Shown one piece after another: positions 26,819 through 36,305 of a stretch of DNA of 64,000 nucleotides; position 1 is the stretch's first letter; every line of letters begins with the position of its first letter. The DNA is taken from positions 29,431 through 93,430 of the forward strand of contig DSEQ01000011.1 of the NCBI GenBank assembly GCA_011056555.1. Direction: 5' to 3'. A program made the translations under genes and the position numbers. Origin of the DNA: Candidatus Zixiibacteriota bacterium (lineage in GTDB: Bacteria; Zixibacteria; MSB-5A5; JAABVY01). The notes beneath the pieces were generated by a model, which saw only the letters and a program-made list of their open reading frames with translations, did no database searches and was not told where the DNA came from.

Positions 26819-27352
26819 TTATGAGGATAACATGAAATATGTATTCACTTCATCTGTTCCGCTGCTGAACCACCAAACCCTGAATCCCTTTTCCTTTGCC
26901 TTATCGATTATCGGGGCCGGTATAAACGGGGTTATCAGCACGAGGATCCGGTTCTGTTCCAGTTTATTCAGGGCGGACATAACCTTCCCGAGCGGCTGCT
27001 CTCCGGCGTCGAGCAGGGGACGTGCATCGATTGTATCTGCAATCCTGGAATCATCCGCCCATTCCGGCCGGGCAGCTTCTTCATCGGAAGAATCAGCGGC
27101 TAAACCAGGCGCTTCCGCCAATCCCGCTTCCCGCCTCAACCTGTTAATCATTTCGCCCAGGCCGACATTACCCACCCTGGCCGCCTGTCGGAGTGATGTC
27201 ACTCTGGCGATGGTCTTCCTCAGAATTGGATTTCGCAGTTTTTTGAAGGCCGGAGCGATATCTATTAATGTCTCTTCCAGATGCGGATATTCATTGAGTA
27301 ATTCACCCACCTTAGTTTTGGGAGTTATATCTAATTTTCGGCCACTGTCCAT
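26819..27352 (-). CDS. DUF1858/DUF2249 domain protein
   Basis: 177 residues. Residues 7-65 match DUF1858 (LDITPKTKVGELLNEYPHLEETLI...FKKLRNP). Residues from about 100 (IADTIDARPLLDAGEQPLGKVM...LVLITPFIPAPII) match DUF2249, a TusA-like small fold. Such proteins are repeatedly encoded next to DUF438 and nitric-oxide or anaerobic respiration genes. Here it follows the DUF438 gene by nine bases and its GGAG overlaps that gene's stop, so the two are co-transcribed. Biochemical role is not known to me. Confidence 0.8.
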   Translation of the reverse strand: MDSGRKLDITPKTKVGELLNEYPHLEETLIDIAPAFKKLRNPILRKTIARVTSLRQAARVGNVGLGEMINRLRREAGLAEAPGLAADSSDEEAARPEWADDSRIADTIDARPLLDAGEQPLGKVMSALNKLEQNRILVLITPFIPAPIIDKAKEKGFRVWWFSSGTDEVNTYFMLSS

Positions 27353-27361
27353 ATAGCTCTC

Positions 27362-28594
27362 CTATTCAGCATAGTTCAGGAGCCTCTGCTCGCCCTCGAG
27401 CTGACGCTTTTCTGTCAGGTCCTGGCTGACTTCCAGAACTCCCTGGTATTCCCCCTCTCTGGATCTAAGCGCATAATACTCGATACTTATAAACCTGCCC
27501 TTCATCTCGATCCAGAATGCCGCTCGATCATGTTTGCCTGACTTGAAATCTTCCAGAATCTTTTCCACGATGTGCACTGATTTGGGCGGATGACATAGCT
27601 GCACCTGCCGCCCGAGGATGGCGCGGCTGCGTTCAAAAATCCGCTCTTTGCCCTGAGTAAAGTAGCGGACTGTATCATCTTTATCGACAAAGGTCAGGTC
27701 GAACGGGATTGTATTCAATATGGTATTTATCTCATCCTTTGTGAAACTGCCGCTGGGAAGCTGAATCCTTTCTCCGTCCCTTACCTCTTTTTCCGGTATA
27801 TCGATATCCTGCGGCCTCCATTCATCCTTCGGATCGTAGAGACAATATCCGATCTCGAGGCTTTGATTATAGATGTCAAACCATTCGGAATCCTCGAGGG
27901 TATCCATACTCATGGGAAAGAGAATTTCCTCTTCCTTGTAAATCATTTCCTCGATCGCCTCAGCGGCAGGTTTAAGTGCAAGCTCAATTACGCTTTCCGC
28001 TTCGCCGGCAGAATATTCCTGCGTGGCCGCCAAAGCCTCAACGGCCGAATTCAGGAGCTCGCGGGCCTCGTCATGCTTGCCCCACATCACCGTCGGGGGG
28101 CCGGTTATGCCATGTTTTTCCAGGTATGGAAAGAGCAGGTTCTCCTTGCGCTTGTAGTGTTTGTCAACATCCGTCAATGCATGAATATGGTTTCTGACCT
28201 CGGCCATCTCGGCTGAAGCATCCTCATCGTCATCCATCTTCTCGATTTTTGAGAAACTCTTCTTGAGTTCATTCAGATGCCATCCCAGGCCGCGGTTCTC
28301 CTGCAGAAATGTGTGCACAGGATGGCCGGGAGGAGCCTCTTTCGAGCCTTCTTGAGAGATCGCTCCCTCCAGCGCTTTGGTGTGAATATCGCAAAGTTTT
28401 AAAATCTCGCCGGGAGGCATTCCCTCCGAAATAAGCTCCTGCTCGACTAATACCACGTCCTCGTATGGAACCTTGCCCAGAAGCTGTATAAGCTGAGCTT
28501 TTACCGCTTCAGGGGCCTGCCCCTCATGAAGCTGCTTTATCATGTGTTTCAGGAGGGCGCGTCTCTTTTCGGCATTATTTATTAACTCGCTCAT
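27362..28594 (-). CDS. DUF438 protein with hemerythrin-like and PAS domains
   Basis: 410 residues. N-terminal DUF438 (about residues 1-75, RALLKHMIKQLHEGQAPEAVKAQL), a hemerythrin-like four-helix region with H in HALTDVDKHYKRKENLLFPYLEKHG and KEEEILFP supplying diiron ligands, and a C-terminal PAS domain (IPFDLTFVDKDDTVRYFTQGKERIF...GRQVQLCHPPKS). Related proteins are implicated in sensing or handling NO or oxygen. ATG 28594 is preferred over GTG 28600 because AAAGGAAG precedes it. An FNR-type box sits at the right place for activation. Confidence 0.86.
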   Translation of the reverse strand: MSELINNAEKRRALLKHMIKQLHEGQAPEAVKAQLIQLLGKVPYEDVVLVEQELISEGMPPGEILKLCDIHTKALEGAISQEGSKEAPPGHPVHTFLQENRGLGWHLNELKKSFSKIEKMDDDEDASAEMAEVRNHIHALTDVDKHYKRKENLLFPYLEKHGITGPPTVMWGKHDEARELLNSAVEALAATQEYSAGEAESVIELALKPAAEAIEEMIYKEEEILFPMSMDTLEDSEWFDIYNQSLEIGYCLYDPKDEWRPQDIDIPEKEVRDGERIQLPSGSFTKDEINTILNTIPFDLTFVDKDDTVRYFTQGKERIFERSRAILGRQVQLCHPPKSVHIVEKILEDFKSGKHDRAAFWIEMKGRFISIEYYALRSREGEYQGVLEVSQDLTEKRQLEGEQRLLNYAE

Positions 28595-28630
28595 TTTCAC
28601 TTCCTTTCATTTCAATTCAATTTTCACGCT

Positions 28631-28672
28631 AATATAGCCTTAGGAGACCTAACTGTCCTTGACCTAAATCAA
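28631..28672 (-). promoter_or_regulatory. class II FNR/DNR-type promoter of the DUF438 operon
   Basis: Minus strand TTGAT-TTAG-GTCAA (28672-28659) differs from the FNR consensus TTGAT-N4-ATCAA at one base. TATATT at 28636-28631 is centred 32 bases downstream, exactly the geometry of a box at -41.5. The predicted start is near 28624, 30 bases before ATG 28594. On the plus strand the same bases form TTGACC-N17-TATAAT, which could be an antisense promoter. Confidence 0.6.
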
Positions 28673-28732
28673 TAATCAGGATATAATCTCTCTCCTTTTG
28701 TATATAAAAATAGCTTATCAGAATATAAAGAA

Positions 28733-28897
28733 TCACCGCCCTGATTTCTTGGTGACGGGCCACGATAGTCCGAAGAAGAGGCCGAAGAAAAGGAAATTCT
28801 GCCACCCAAGACTGCCCGTGATCAGATATATAACGGTATTCAGAACAATCGTGATAATGGCGCTTATTCCAAGGCTGACGAGTATTTGCCTGAGCAT
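28733..28897 (-). CDS. small membrane protein, 54 residues
   Basis: MLRQILVSLGISAIITIVLN begins this 54-residue protein; two hydrophobic segments (about 5-27 and 34-46) are joined by a Gly/Trp turn and followed by a KKSGR tail, consistent with a two-helix inner-membrane protein. AGGA lies a few bases before the ATG. It falls below common length cut-offs, and a longer plus-strand frame overlaps it, but only this frame looks like protein. It lies after a terminator of the next upstream gene and faces the DUF438 promoter. Function unknown. Confidence 0.6.
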   Translation of the reverse strand: MLRQILVSLGISAIITIVLNTVIYLITGSLGWQNFLFFGLFFGLSWPVTKKSGR

Positions 28898-28909
28898 AAT
28901 TCCTGCATC

Positions 28910-28940
28910 TAAGATAAACCCCGCCAGTCAGCAGCGGGGT
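28910..28940 (-). terminator. terminator between the 123-residue gene and the small membrane protein
   Basis: Minus strand stem ACCCCGC / GCGGGGT with a nine-base loop, followed by TTTATCTT. The T run is imperfect. Confidence 0.55.
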
Positions 28941-28958
28941 CGAGATCGAAGCTGTTTT

Positions 28959-29330
28959 TTATGAGCCGATCATATCTATAATCGCTTCTTCGGTCCTGTC
29001 GGGCGCGGTTAGCCTGATGTTTTCCGCCAGGTCACCCAGGAGTTCCTTGGCGCGGCCATAATGTTCGCGTCCGCATATAAGCAGTATCGGTATTTTGAGC
29101 TTGATGCAGGTCCAGAGAACATCCTTCACTGTCATTTCCATCTCATGAGTCGGCAGCACCTTGTGAAAATACCCCACCACCACAGAGATATTGTCATCTC
29201 TGGTGATATGGCCCACGTATTTGCCATAGTTATCAAAACCATTTCCAAGCGGCATAGTTGAATGTCCCGTGATAGATAGATTGGCCAGTACCAGCGGGTC
29301 GGTTCCCTCGAAATAGCCAATTACGCCCAT
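28959..29330 (-). CDS. conserved-looking protein of unknown function (123 residues)
   Basis: No signal peptide or membrane helix. The alternating pattern ISVVVGYFHKVLP, VLWTCIKLKIPILLICGREHYGRAKELLGDL suggests a small Rossmann-like alpha/beta fold, and GNGFDNYGKYVGHI looks like a conserved polar block. I do not recognise a named family. GGAG lies seven bases before the ATG. It follows the SLOG-DUF2971-like gene by 75 bases on the same strand and may be functionally linked; this is inference from position. Confidence 0.6.
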   Translation of the reverse strand: MGVIGYFEGTDPLVLANLSITGHSTMPLGNGFDNYGKYVGHITRDDNISVVVGYFHKVLPTHEMEMTVKDVLWTCIKLKIPILLICGREHYGRAKELLGDLAENIRLTAPDRTEEAIIDMIGS

Positions 29331-29405
29331 GCTGTGTCTCCTGTTTTTCTGCCCGATAAAGACTTTGATTTTACTGGATTAAAGAAAAAGATGGCGGGCA
29401 AAAAG

Positions 29406-30539
29406 TCAACTCAATTCTGTAAAGGGGATGATCTTATAGGGACAATCGAAAATATCCGATCTATTTCGAACCAGGAGGAGCACCTTTTCAGGAGGAATTT
29501 GCGACAGGTCGAGGCTGCCGAAATGCCTCCATTCACGTTCCGGTTCCCAATCACCACCCATTTCTCCGGGATTTTGATAAAAGGGTTTTTCCTTATCACT
29601 GAGTTTATAATACTTTTCCGGTTCGTCATAAATGACCGGTTTGATCCCGATGCGCAAAGCATAGTCTTTTTCTATGGCAATCCCATACGGTTCGAAGTTC
29701 CAGCGCACATAACGGGGGCGCCATCTTATAAGCGAGACAGCGTTGCGGGGAGAGAGCTCCGTGAAGGATACGACCTTATGTCCGCCTCGAATGTGGTAAT
29801 ATGTGGACCATATCTTTTTCACCTCCACTATTCGCTTCAATGTCTGCAGGGCTGATCTGGGATACTCGCTGTCCGACTCAAAAATTGCCTGATAAAACTT
29901 CGCCGAGGATTCTCCCGGCCAGGGCGTATAGGTTGAACGGGTATAGTGTGTCAAATGCTTCCATTTAAAGCTTTTTAGCTCGTCCGAAAGCTCCTGCCTC
30001 GAAACTGCAACTTTTGCTTTTCTCGCCGGGAAGTCCCGGTTGATGTTAAAGCGCAGGGTAGCATCGGAAAATTTCGCCGGGTTGTCCCGGAGAAGGGTCT
30101 CCAGATTTCCTTCTTCCCGAAGGCATACCGGATATATCTGATTCGCCAGTGAGACCACGATCTTGTCGCGCTCGCTCCAGGCAGTCTTTCCCCTCAGGCC
30201 CCTTTTTTTGCACTTGAAGAACATGAATCCTGTTTTAGAGTTGTCGAGCTCAAAGTCCTCTATGATATCACGCCTGATCTCCTCCTGATCCTCTCTTTCA
30301 TCCAATGGGGCCACTATGACCTGTTTTCCTCCAAGATGTCCGGCTGCCCAGACCAGAAATTCCCACGTGTTCATGCCAATCGAGGTGACGATGGCGCAGC
30401 CCCGGGATATGGCGTCCTCAACTGCTTTATAGCTGTTCTGGATCCATGGATCAGACCCAACCGGAGTCTTTGATTGTCGGGAGTTCAGGATAACCGCCTT
30501 CTCCCCTTTTAGGATAGCATCATCCCCCAAATAATACAT
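29406..30539 (-). CDS. SLOG (DprA-like) domain fused to DUF2971/AbiGi-like domain
   Basis: 377 residues. Residues 1-150 look like a DprA/SLOG Rossmann fold: VILNSRQSKTP, AISRGCAIVTSIGMNTWEFLVWAAGHLGG, and SERDKIVVSLANQIYPV, the last resembling the RD-I-V-A-L-A strand of SLOG proteins. Residues about 200-377 (FYQAIFES...EPYGIAIEKDYALRIGIKPVIY...PEREWRHFGSLD) resemble DUF2971/AbiGi, a family met in phage-abortive-infection loci. SLOG domains sense or process nucleotide-derived ligands in several conflict systems. The fusion suggests defence or stress signalling, but no other defence gene is adjacent. Confidence 0.55.
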   Translation of the reverse strand: MYYLGDDAILKGEKAVILNSRQSKTPVGSDPWIQNSYKAVEDAISRGCAIVTSIGMNTWEFLVWAAGHLGGKQVIVAPLDEREDQEEIRRDIIEDFELDNSKTGFMFFKCKKRGLRGKTAWSERDKIVVSLANQIYPVCLREEGNLETLLRDNPAKFSDATLRFNINRDFPARKAKVAVSRQELSDELKSFKWKHLTHYTRSTYTPWPGESSAKFYQAIFESDSEYPRSALQTLKRIVEVKKIWSTYYHIRGGHKVVSFTELSPRNAVSLIRWRPRYVRWNFEPYGIAIEKDYALRIGIKPVIYDEPEKYYKLSDKEKPFYQNPGEMGGDWEPEREWRHFGSLDLSQIPPEKVLLLVRNRSDIFDCPYKIIPFTELS

Positions 30540-30704
30540 TTTTAAGCCCGCTCAAATGTTGTAAGTCCAATTTTCCAAGCCCCTACTTGTGGTATTTCAT
30601 AAATAAGCAGCCATGGGCTTCTGATAATTCAATTTCTGAGATGACAATATAAGCCAAAAAAGCGTCTATACAAAATCAAATTTTCAAAAATTGAATAAAT
30701 GAAA

Positions 30705-30741
30705 TAAAAAACGCGCGAAAGATTAAGATTCTCTCACGCGT
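30705..30741 (-). terminator. rho-independent terminator after hutU
   Basis: Minus strand stem ACGCGTGAGAGA / TCTTTCGCGCGT (with G-T pairs) and TTTTTT tail, 24 bases after the hutU stop. Confidence 0.85.
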
Positions 30742-30764
30742 TCAATAAACAATTCTATTCCAGC

Positions 30765-32450
30765 CTATTCATCCCGTATCATAGGCAGTTTCACACCCTT
30801 CTTTCGCGCCACCTCTATCGCCTTCTCGTATCCTGCGTCGGCATGACGCATGATCCCGGAACCGGGATCGGTTGTAAGTACCCGTGAGAGTCTCTCGTCC
30901 ATCTCCTTCGAGCCGTCACAAACCACAACCATGCCGGCATGAATCGCCAGGCCAATTCCAACTCCGCCGCCGTGGTGGATTGAGACCCAGGATGCCCCGG
31001 CACAGATATTCAGCATGGCATTCAGAAGCGGCCAGTCGGCGATGGCATCGGAACCATCCTTCATGGATTCGGTCTCACGATAGGGCGAGGCCACAGAACC
31101 GCAGTCGAGATGATCTCGGCCGATTACGATCGGGGCAGAGATTTTGCCCTTGCGCACCAGATCGTTTATAATCAGGCCGAACTTCTCACGCTCGCCGTAA
31201 CCAAGCCAGCAGATTCGTGTCGGCAGCCCCTGGAAATGCACCTTCTCATGGGCCATCTTGATCCAATTGCAAAGCGATTCATTGTAGGAAAATTCTTTCA
31301 GAATAACTTCATCTGTTACATGAATATCCTTCGGATCGCCGGAAAGCGCCGCCCATCTGAAGGGTCCTTTGCCCTCACAGAAAAGCGGACGGATATAAGC
31401 CGGCACAAATCCGGGAAAATCGAAAGCATTTCTGAGACCTGCCTTCTGCGCCTGGCCACGAAGATTATTGCCGTAATCAAAGACAATCGACCCGGCTTTC
31501 TGGAAATCGAGCATCGCCTGGGTGTGCGCAACCATAGAATCATAAGCACGCTTTATATATTCATCCGGATTCTTCTTTCGCAATTCCAGAGCCTCTTCAT
31601 ACGGCATTCCATGCGGAATATAACCGTTGAGCTCATCATGGGCCGAGGTCTGGTCGGTCACAATATCAGGCACCACGCCCATCTCGACCATCTTCGGCTC
31701 GATCTCGGCAGCGTTGCCGACCAGCCCGATGGATAGCGGAACTTTGGACCTCTTGGCCTCCTCGACCCATTGCAGGGCCTGTTCCAGGCTGTGGGTCTTG
31801 CGGTCGCAGTAACCGGTATCAAGGCGCTTATCGATACGAGCCTCATCTACCTCAACACCAAGCATAATGGCCCCGGCCATAGTAGCGGCCAGCGGCTGGG
31901 CGCCGCCCATACCGCCATATCCTCCGGTCAGGATAAATTTTCCGCTCAAATCGCCGCCAAAATGCTGGCGCCCGCATTCAGCAAAGGTCTCGTATGTACC
32001 CTGGAGTATTCCCTGAGTACCGATATAAATCCAGCTTCCGGCTGTCATCTGCCCGAACATAATCAGGCCCAGCTTTTCCAGTTCGCGGAATTTTTCCCAC
32101 GTCGCCCAGTGCGGTACCAGATGCGAATTGGCGATCAGCACGCGGGGGCAGTGCTCGAATGTGCGAAAAATTCCCACCGGCTTGCCGGACTGAACCAGGA
32201 GAGTCTCGTCATTCTTCAATTCCTTCAGGCTCTTAACTATCGCATGAAAGCAGTCCCAGTTCCGCGCTGCTTTCCCGGAACCGCCGTAAACCACAAGCTC
32301 TTCCGGCTTCTCTGCCACCTCTGGGTCGAGGTTGTTTTTGAGCATGCGCATGGCTGCCTCGGCATGCCAGTTCTTGCAGCTCAAGCTGCTGCCACGGTCG
32401 GCTTTAACGGGAGTGTATTCTGCTGGCGTTTTTGTAGATGTATCTGACAT
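30765..32450 (-). CDS. hutU: urocanate hydratase
   Basis: 561 residues from ATG 32450, which has AAGGAG eight bases upstream; an in-frame start 13 codons earlier lacks one. Catalyses hydration of urocanate to imidazolonepropionate with tightly bound NAD+, the second step of histidine degradation. [18 protein letters not shown] (NAD-binding glycine loop), [14 protein letters not shown] and HHGGGVGIG are family hallmarks. HutH, HutI and HutG/F genes are absent from the window, so the pathway is scattered or incomplete. Confidence 0.95.
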   Translation of the reverse strand: MSDTSTKTPAEYTPVKADRGSSLSCKNWHAEAAMRMLKNNLDPEVAEKPEELVVYGGSGKAARNWDCFHAIVKSLKELKNDETLLVQSGKPVGIFRTFEHCPRVLIANSHLVPHWATWEKFRELEKLGLIMFGQMTAGSWIYIGTQGILQGTYETFAECGRQHFGGDLSGKFILTGGYGGMGGAQPLAATMAGAIMLGVEVDEARIDKRLDTGYCDRKTHSLEQALQWVEEAKRSKVPLSIGLVGNAAEIEPKMVEMGVVPDIVTDQTSAHDELNGYIPHGMPYEEALELRKKNPDEYIKRAYDSMVAHTQAMLDFQKAGSIVFDYGNNLRGQAQKAGLRNAFDFPGFVPAYIRPLFCEGKGPFRWAALSGDPKDIHVTDEVILKEFSYNESLCNWIKMAHEKVHFQGLPTRICWLGYGEREKFGLIINDLVRKGKISAPIVIGRDHLDCGSVASPYRETESMKDGSDAIADWPLLNAMLNICAGASWVSIHHGGGVGIGLAIHAGMVVVCDGSKEMDERLSRVLTTDPGSGIMRHADAGYEKAIEVARKKGVKLPMIRDE

Positions 32451-32559
32451 AGCATAAACTCCTTTATTTTTGGCATGTAATACATTCAAGGTATATAGAC
32501 TGAGTCCGCAAAGTCAATAAAAAGTTGACATTGGCCGTTTATTGCGAAATATTGGAGGT

Positions 32560-33228
32560 ATGGAAAAATCCAATCACGGAATGCTGAACATCGTGGCTGC
32601 CGGACTCGGCATGGGGTTGTTCGGGGTGTGCGCCATAGAGAACGATGCCGAGCGTTTCCACAAAGATATTCGCGAGCGCGCCCGCAGTCTCCCATACGCT
32701 GTCTGCATGGGAATCCCCCTTTCCCGCGAGATTTTCGAGACTATAACCGACGGCCCCAACGATATTTACAAAACGCATTATCGTCAAGCTAACAGCCTGC
32801 TCGATAACGCTGCCTACATGCTCGCCAGGCATGTCGAGGCCCAGGGCTACCGCGCTCTTCCGATTCCGGCATCTTTGACAGTTGACGAAAAGATGCAGAC
32901 CGGGCACCTGTCGCATAAATGGATGGCCGAGAAGGCAGGTCTGGGATGGCGCGGGCGAAATAATCTCCTCGTTACGGAGAAATTCGGCTCGGCCGTTCGT
33001 CTGACCACTATTCTAACTGATATGCCCTTGATGACTGATATCCCGATGGAGTTTGGATGCGGCGACTGCTATGATTGCATTGATGAGTGTCCGGCCGAGG
33101 CGTTGGGCGAGAAGCCCTCTGACTACAATTTCGATCGATGTTATTCGCAAATTCTCAAATATTCGCGCCGCGATAATTTCGGATTGATGATCTGCGGCCA
33201 TTGTATTAAAGCATGCAAACCAAAATGA
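32560..33228 (+). CDS. QueG-like iron-sulfur protein
   Basis: 222 residues. The central block EKAGLGWRGRNNLLVTEKFGSAVRL matches the epoxyqueuosine reductase (QueG)/reductive dehalogenase superfamily. Cys167, 170, 173 and 177 (CGDCYDCIDECP) bind one 4Fe-4S cluster, and CGHCIKACKP at the very C-terminus contributes to a second. It lacks QueG's C-terminal HEAT region and is shorter (QueG is about 380), so it is not a standard QueG. ATG 32560 follows GGAGG too closely, and ATG 32581 is an alternative. The stop overlaps the next gene's start as ATGA. Confidence 0.72.
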   Translation: MEKSNHGMLNIVAAGLGMGLFGVCAIENDAERFHKDIRERARSLPYAVCMGIPLSREIFETITDGPNDIYKTHYRQANSLLDNAAYMLARHVEAQGYRALPIPASLTVDEKMQTGHLSHKWMAEKAGLGWRGRNNLLVTEKFGSAVRLTTILTDMPLMTDIPMEFGCGDCYDCIDECPAEALGEKPSDYNFDRCYSQILKYSRRDNFGLMICGHCIKACKPK

Positions 33229-33755
33229 AGAAAGAAATAACCGAGGTAAAACTTTTCTGCGGGCTGATCTACCGCGATCTCGATCTGCTGCGGGATGCCA
33301 CCCGAACACTTTCCAAGGCATTCGGGCCTCTGGATCATGAAAGTGATGTCTACGATTTTGATCATACCGAATATTACGAGTCTGAGATGGGTACGCATCT
33401 GGTACGGAAATTCATCTCATTTGAGCAACTGGTAGATCCCCTCAAGCTTCCGAATATAAAGGCCAAAACCAACGAGATCGAAAAGAAATTCGCAGATAAA
33501 GAAGAAGATCAATTCAAGAGAAATATAAATATCGATCCTGGATACATGGAGCTGTCCAAGATTGTTCTTGCCTCGACCAAGAATTATTCGCATCGAATTT
33601 ATCTGGGCAAAGGGATTTTCGCCGAAGTCTCATTGATTCGCAAGGAGAACAAATTCAAGTTCCTCCCCTGGACCTACCCGGACTATGCCCATCCGTTAGC
33701 GCTTGCTTTTTTTGAGGATATGCGCAGTATTCTGAAGAACCGGATTTCGCAATAA
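33225..33755 (+). CDS. DUF4416 family protein
   Basis: 176 residues. KLFCGLIYRDLDLL, DFDHTEYYESEMG and LPWTYPDY are characteristic of DUF4416, a family of unknown function common in thermophilic and uncultured bacteria. I chose ATG 33225 because it overlaps the stop of the QueG-like gene as ATGA; ATG 33213 is an alternative. Translational coupling implies a shared job with the iron-sulfur protein. Confidence 0.8.
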   Translation: MKKEITEVKLFCGLIYRDLDLLRDATRTLSKAFGPLDHESDVYDFDHTEYYESEMGTHLVRKFISFEQLVDPLKLPNIKAKTNEIEKKFADKEEDQFKRNINIDPGYMELSKIVLASTKNYSHRIYLGKGIFAEVSLIRKENKFKFLPWTYPDYAHPLALAFFEDMRSILKNRISQ

Positions 33756-33950
33756 GAAAGCTGTAGAATAGTATCATCCCGGACCCCGACAGAAAAGAAT
33801 CAGATTCCCAAATAATCAAAAGCAGAGTGCCGTCCAACTTGATTTATGCGAGTAGAACACGAATTCGTCATGTCCTGATCAATCGACCGTCGAGCCGCTC
33901 TTTCAACTTCGCACAGCAGGCATAGTGCATGCAAACACTATTCTCACTAC

Positions 33951-36188
33951 CTACACTTGCTGTTCCATTATACGGGTGATCGAGTTATACCACTTATCAT
34001 CCAGCTCGGTCAAAACGATCTCGATCAGATCATTGATAATGAGCTTCTCGCCCTGGACATGCCCGATGAATCTGTAATCGATGCCCAGCTCTTTAAGTCG
34101 TTTCTCGACTTCGTCGTTATTTTTCGGATCGATGGAGATAAGGAATCTGGACTGGCTCTCGGAGAAAAGCAGCACGTCCGGCCGCAGATCCGATTCAATA
34201 TCGATCCGGCAGCCGACCTGTTTCTCACGATCCATGATACAGCTTTCGGCCAGCGCAATTCCCAGTCCGCCCTCGGCCAGATCGTGGCAGGATTTTACCA
34301 GCCCGGATTTTATCAGCTCCAGCACCGCCTCCTGATTCTTCTGCTCATAATCCAGATCCAGTGCGGGAATATCGCCCTTTATCAAATCATGGATGACTCT
34401 TATATATTCGCTGGCGCCAAGCTCATTGTGCGTTTTGCCGATCAGGATAATCGCATCTCCCTCGCTTTTAAAATGCGAGGTCATGCGATGGTCGATATCC
34501 TCCAGAACACCCATCATCCCGATTGTCGGTGTGGGATAGACAGCCCTTCCGCCGATCTGATCCTCGTTGTAAAAACTGACATTTCCGCCCGTGACCGGTG
34601 TATCGAACTTGCGGCAGGCCTCCCCCATACCCATCACAGCCTCATAGAAACACCAGAACATCTCGGGCTTATAGGGATTGCCGAAATTAAGGCAGTTAGT
34701 GATGGCCACCGGTTTTGCTCCCGAGGCCACAACATTACGAGCAGATTCCGAGACAGCAATCATCGCCCCCCGGCGTGGATTGATATAGCAGTATCTGCCG
34801 TTGCAGTCGGTGCTGAAGGCCAGCCCCTTGCGGGTTTTTCGGACACGCAGGACAGCGGCATCTCCACCCGGGAATATAGCAGTATTTGTGCGGACCATAT
34901 GATCGTACTGGTGATATATCCAGCCCTTGTTGGCGATCGACGGCGCCGACAGCAGCTTGAGCAGAGCCTGATTGAGATCATCCGGAACAGGAACAGAATC
35001 TATATCCAGCATCCGGATTTCATCCAGATACGAGGGCTTCTCTCTTTCGCGCTCATATACCGGAGCCCCACCGCCCAGCACAAGATCGTAAGCGGGCACC
35101 TGCGCCACCACTTCACCATTCCGGTTGACGGTTACCATACCGTCATCGGTAACCTCACCGATTTTCACTGCCGGAAGTCCCCATTTCTTGAATACAGCCT
35201 TAAGCTCCTCTTCCTTGTCCTTTTTGCCTACAACCAGCATGCGTTCCTGAGATTCCGAGAGCATAATTTCATATGGTATCATACCTTCCTCACGCACCGG
35301 CACTTTGGAGATATCGATCTTCATCCCCGAGCCTCCCCTATCAGACATCTCGGTTGTGGAGCAGGTAATCCCGGCCGCACCCATATCCTGTATGCCGACG
35401 ACCAGGTCTTGCTTGATGATTTCAAGCGTGGCCTCCAGCAGGAGCTTCTCAGTAAATGGGTCTCCGATCTGCACTGAGGGCCGTTTGGATTCCGATTTCT
35501 CCGATATCTCTTCAGATGCAAAGGTGGCGCCATGAATGCCGTCCCGGCCTGTCGATGATCCAACTATAAAGACCGGATTTCCCACACCCTCGGCAGTACC
35601 CGATACGATTCCATCGGACTTGACAATACCCACCGCCATAGCATTGACCAGCGGATTACCGAGATAACAGTCGTCGAAATAAATTTCTCCGCCCACAGTA
35701 GGGACACCGAAGGAATTGCCGTAATCCCCTATCCCCCTTACCGCTCCGTCCAGAAGATAGCGCGCACGCGGATGCTTTAGGTCGCCGAAACGGAGGGAAT
35801 TCAGGGCTGCAATCGGACGCGCACCCATAGTGAAGACATCGCGCAGAATGCCGCCGATTCCGGTGGCCGCCGCCTGATATGGTTCGACTGCGGTGGGATG
35901 ATTGTGACTTTCTATCTTGAATACCACCGCCAGGCCGTCACCAATATCGACCGCTCCGGCATTCTCCTCACCGGCTTTGGTCAGAAGCGCTCTGCCCTCG
36001 CGCGGCAAGGTCTTTAAAACCGCAATCGAATTTTTATAGGAACAGTGTTCCGACCACATAACCGAAAATATTCCCAGTTCGGTATAATTGGGCACCCGCC
36101 CCAGGATTTCGACCATGCGGTTATATTCTTCCTCAGAAAGGCCGTGCTGGAGGCCAAGTTCGAGATTTACTTCAGGTTCTATCATCAT
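33951..36188 (-). CDS. purL: phosphoribosylformylglycinamidine synthase II (small-type PurL)
   Basis: About 745 residues, the short PurL that works with separate PurQ and PurS. It makes FGAM from FGAR, glutamine and ATP in purine synthesis. Diagnostic stretches: [44 protein letters not shown] and [20 protein letters not shown] lies just before ATG 36188/36185; an upstream in-frame ATG at 36212 has no site. PurQ and PurS are not in the window. Confidence 0.95.
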   Translation of the reverse strand: MMIEPEVNLELGLQHGLSEEEYNRMVEILGRVPNYTELGIFSVMWSEHCSYKNSIAVLKTLPREGRALLTKAGEENAGAVDIGDGLAVVFKIESHNHPTAVEPYQAAATGIGGILRDVFTMGARPIAALNSLRFGDLKHPRARYLLDGAVRGIGDYGNSFGVPTVGGEIYFDDCYLGNPLVNAMAVGIVKSDGIVSGTAEGVGNPVFIVGSSTGRDGIHGATFASEEISEKSESKRPSVQIGDPFTEKLLLEATLEIIKQDLVVGIQDMGAAGITCSTTEMSDRGGSGMKIDISKVPVREEGMIPYEIMLSESQERMLVVGKKDKEEELKAVFKKWGLPAVKIGEVTDDGMVTVNRNGEVVAQVPAYDLVLGGGAPVYEREREKPSYLDEIRMLDIDSVPVPDDLNQALLKLLSAPSIANKGWIYHQYDHMVRTNTAIFPGGDAAVLRVRKTRKGLAFSTDCNGRYCYINPRRGAMIAVSESARNVVASGAKPVAITNCLNFGNPYKPEMFWCFYEAVMGMGEACRKFDTPVTGGNVSFYNEDQIGGRAVYPTPTIGMMGVLEDIDHRMTSHFKSEGDAIILIGKTHNELGASEYIRVIHDLIKGDIPALDLDYEQKNQEAVLELIKSGLVKSCHDLAEGGLGIALAESCIMDREKQVGCRIDIESDLRPDVLLFSESQSRFLISIDPKNNDEVEKRLKELGIDYRFIGHVQGEKLIINDLIEIVLTELDDKWYNSITRIMEQQV

Positions 36189-36254
36189 TTTCTCCTCGAG
36201 TAAAGAGGACATTTACATAAAATCCGTCCCAATGTCAACCAAATCTTTGCCCCT

Positions 36255-36287
36255 AAACAAAAAGGCCGCCCAATGATGGACGGCCTT
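36255..36287 (-). terminator. rho-independent terminator downstream of the protease-barrel gene
   Basis: Minus strand stem AAGGCCGTCC-ATCATT-GGGCGGCCTT followed by TTTGTTT, about 20 bases after the stop at 36306. Confidence 0.85.
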
Positions 36288-36305
36288 CACATAATCCTTT
36301 ATATA

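Noticed and set aside
28698..28964. Plus-strand 88-codon frame after a TTGACC-17-TATAAT pair
   Set aside because: It is antisense to the better 54-residue membrane protein frame and to a terminator, and its composition is not protein-like; the promoter-like bases also fit an FNR box of the opposite strand.
34000..35477. Long plus-strand frame of about 500 codons inside purL
   Set aside because: It is the antisense shadow of purL, which has all diagnostic motifs on the minus strand.
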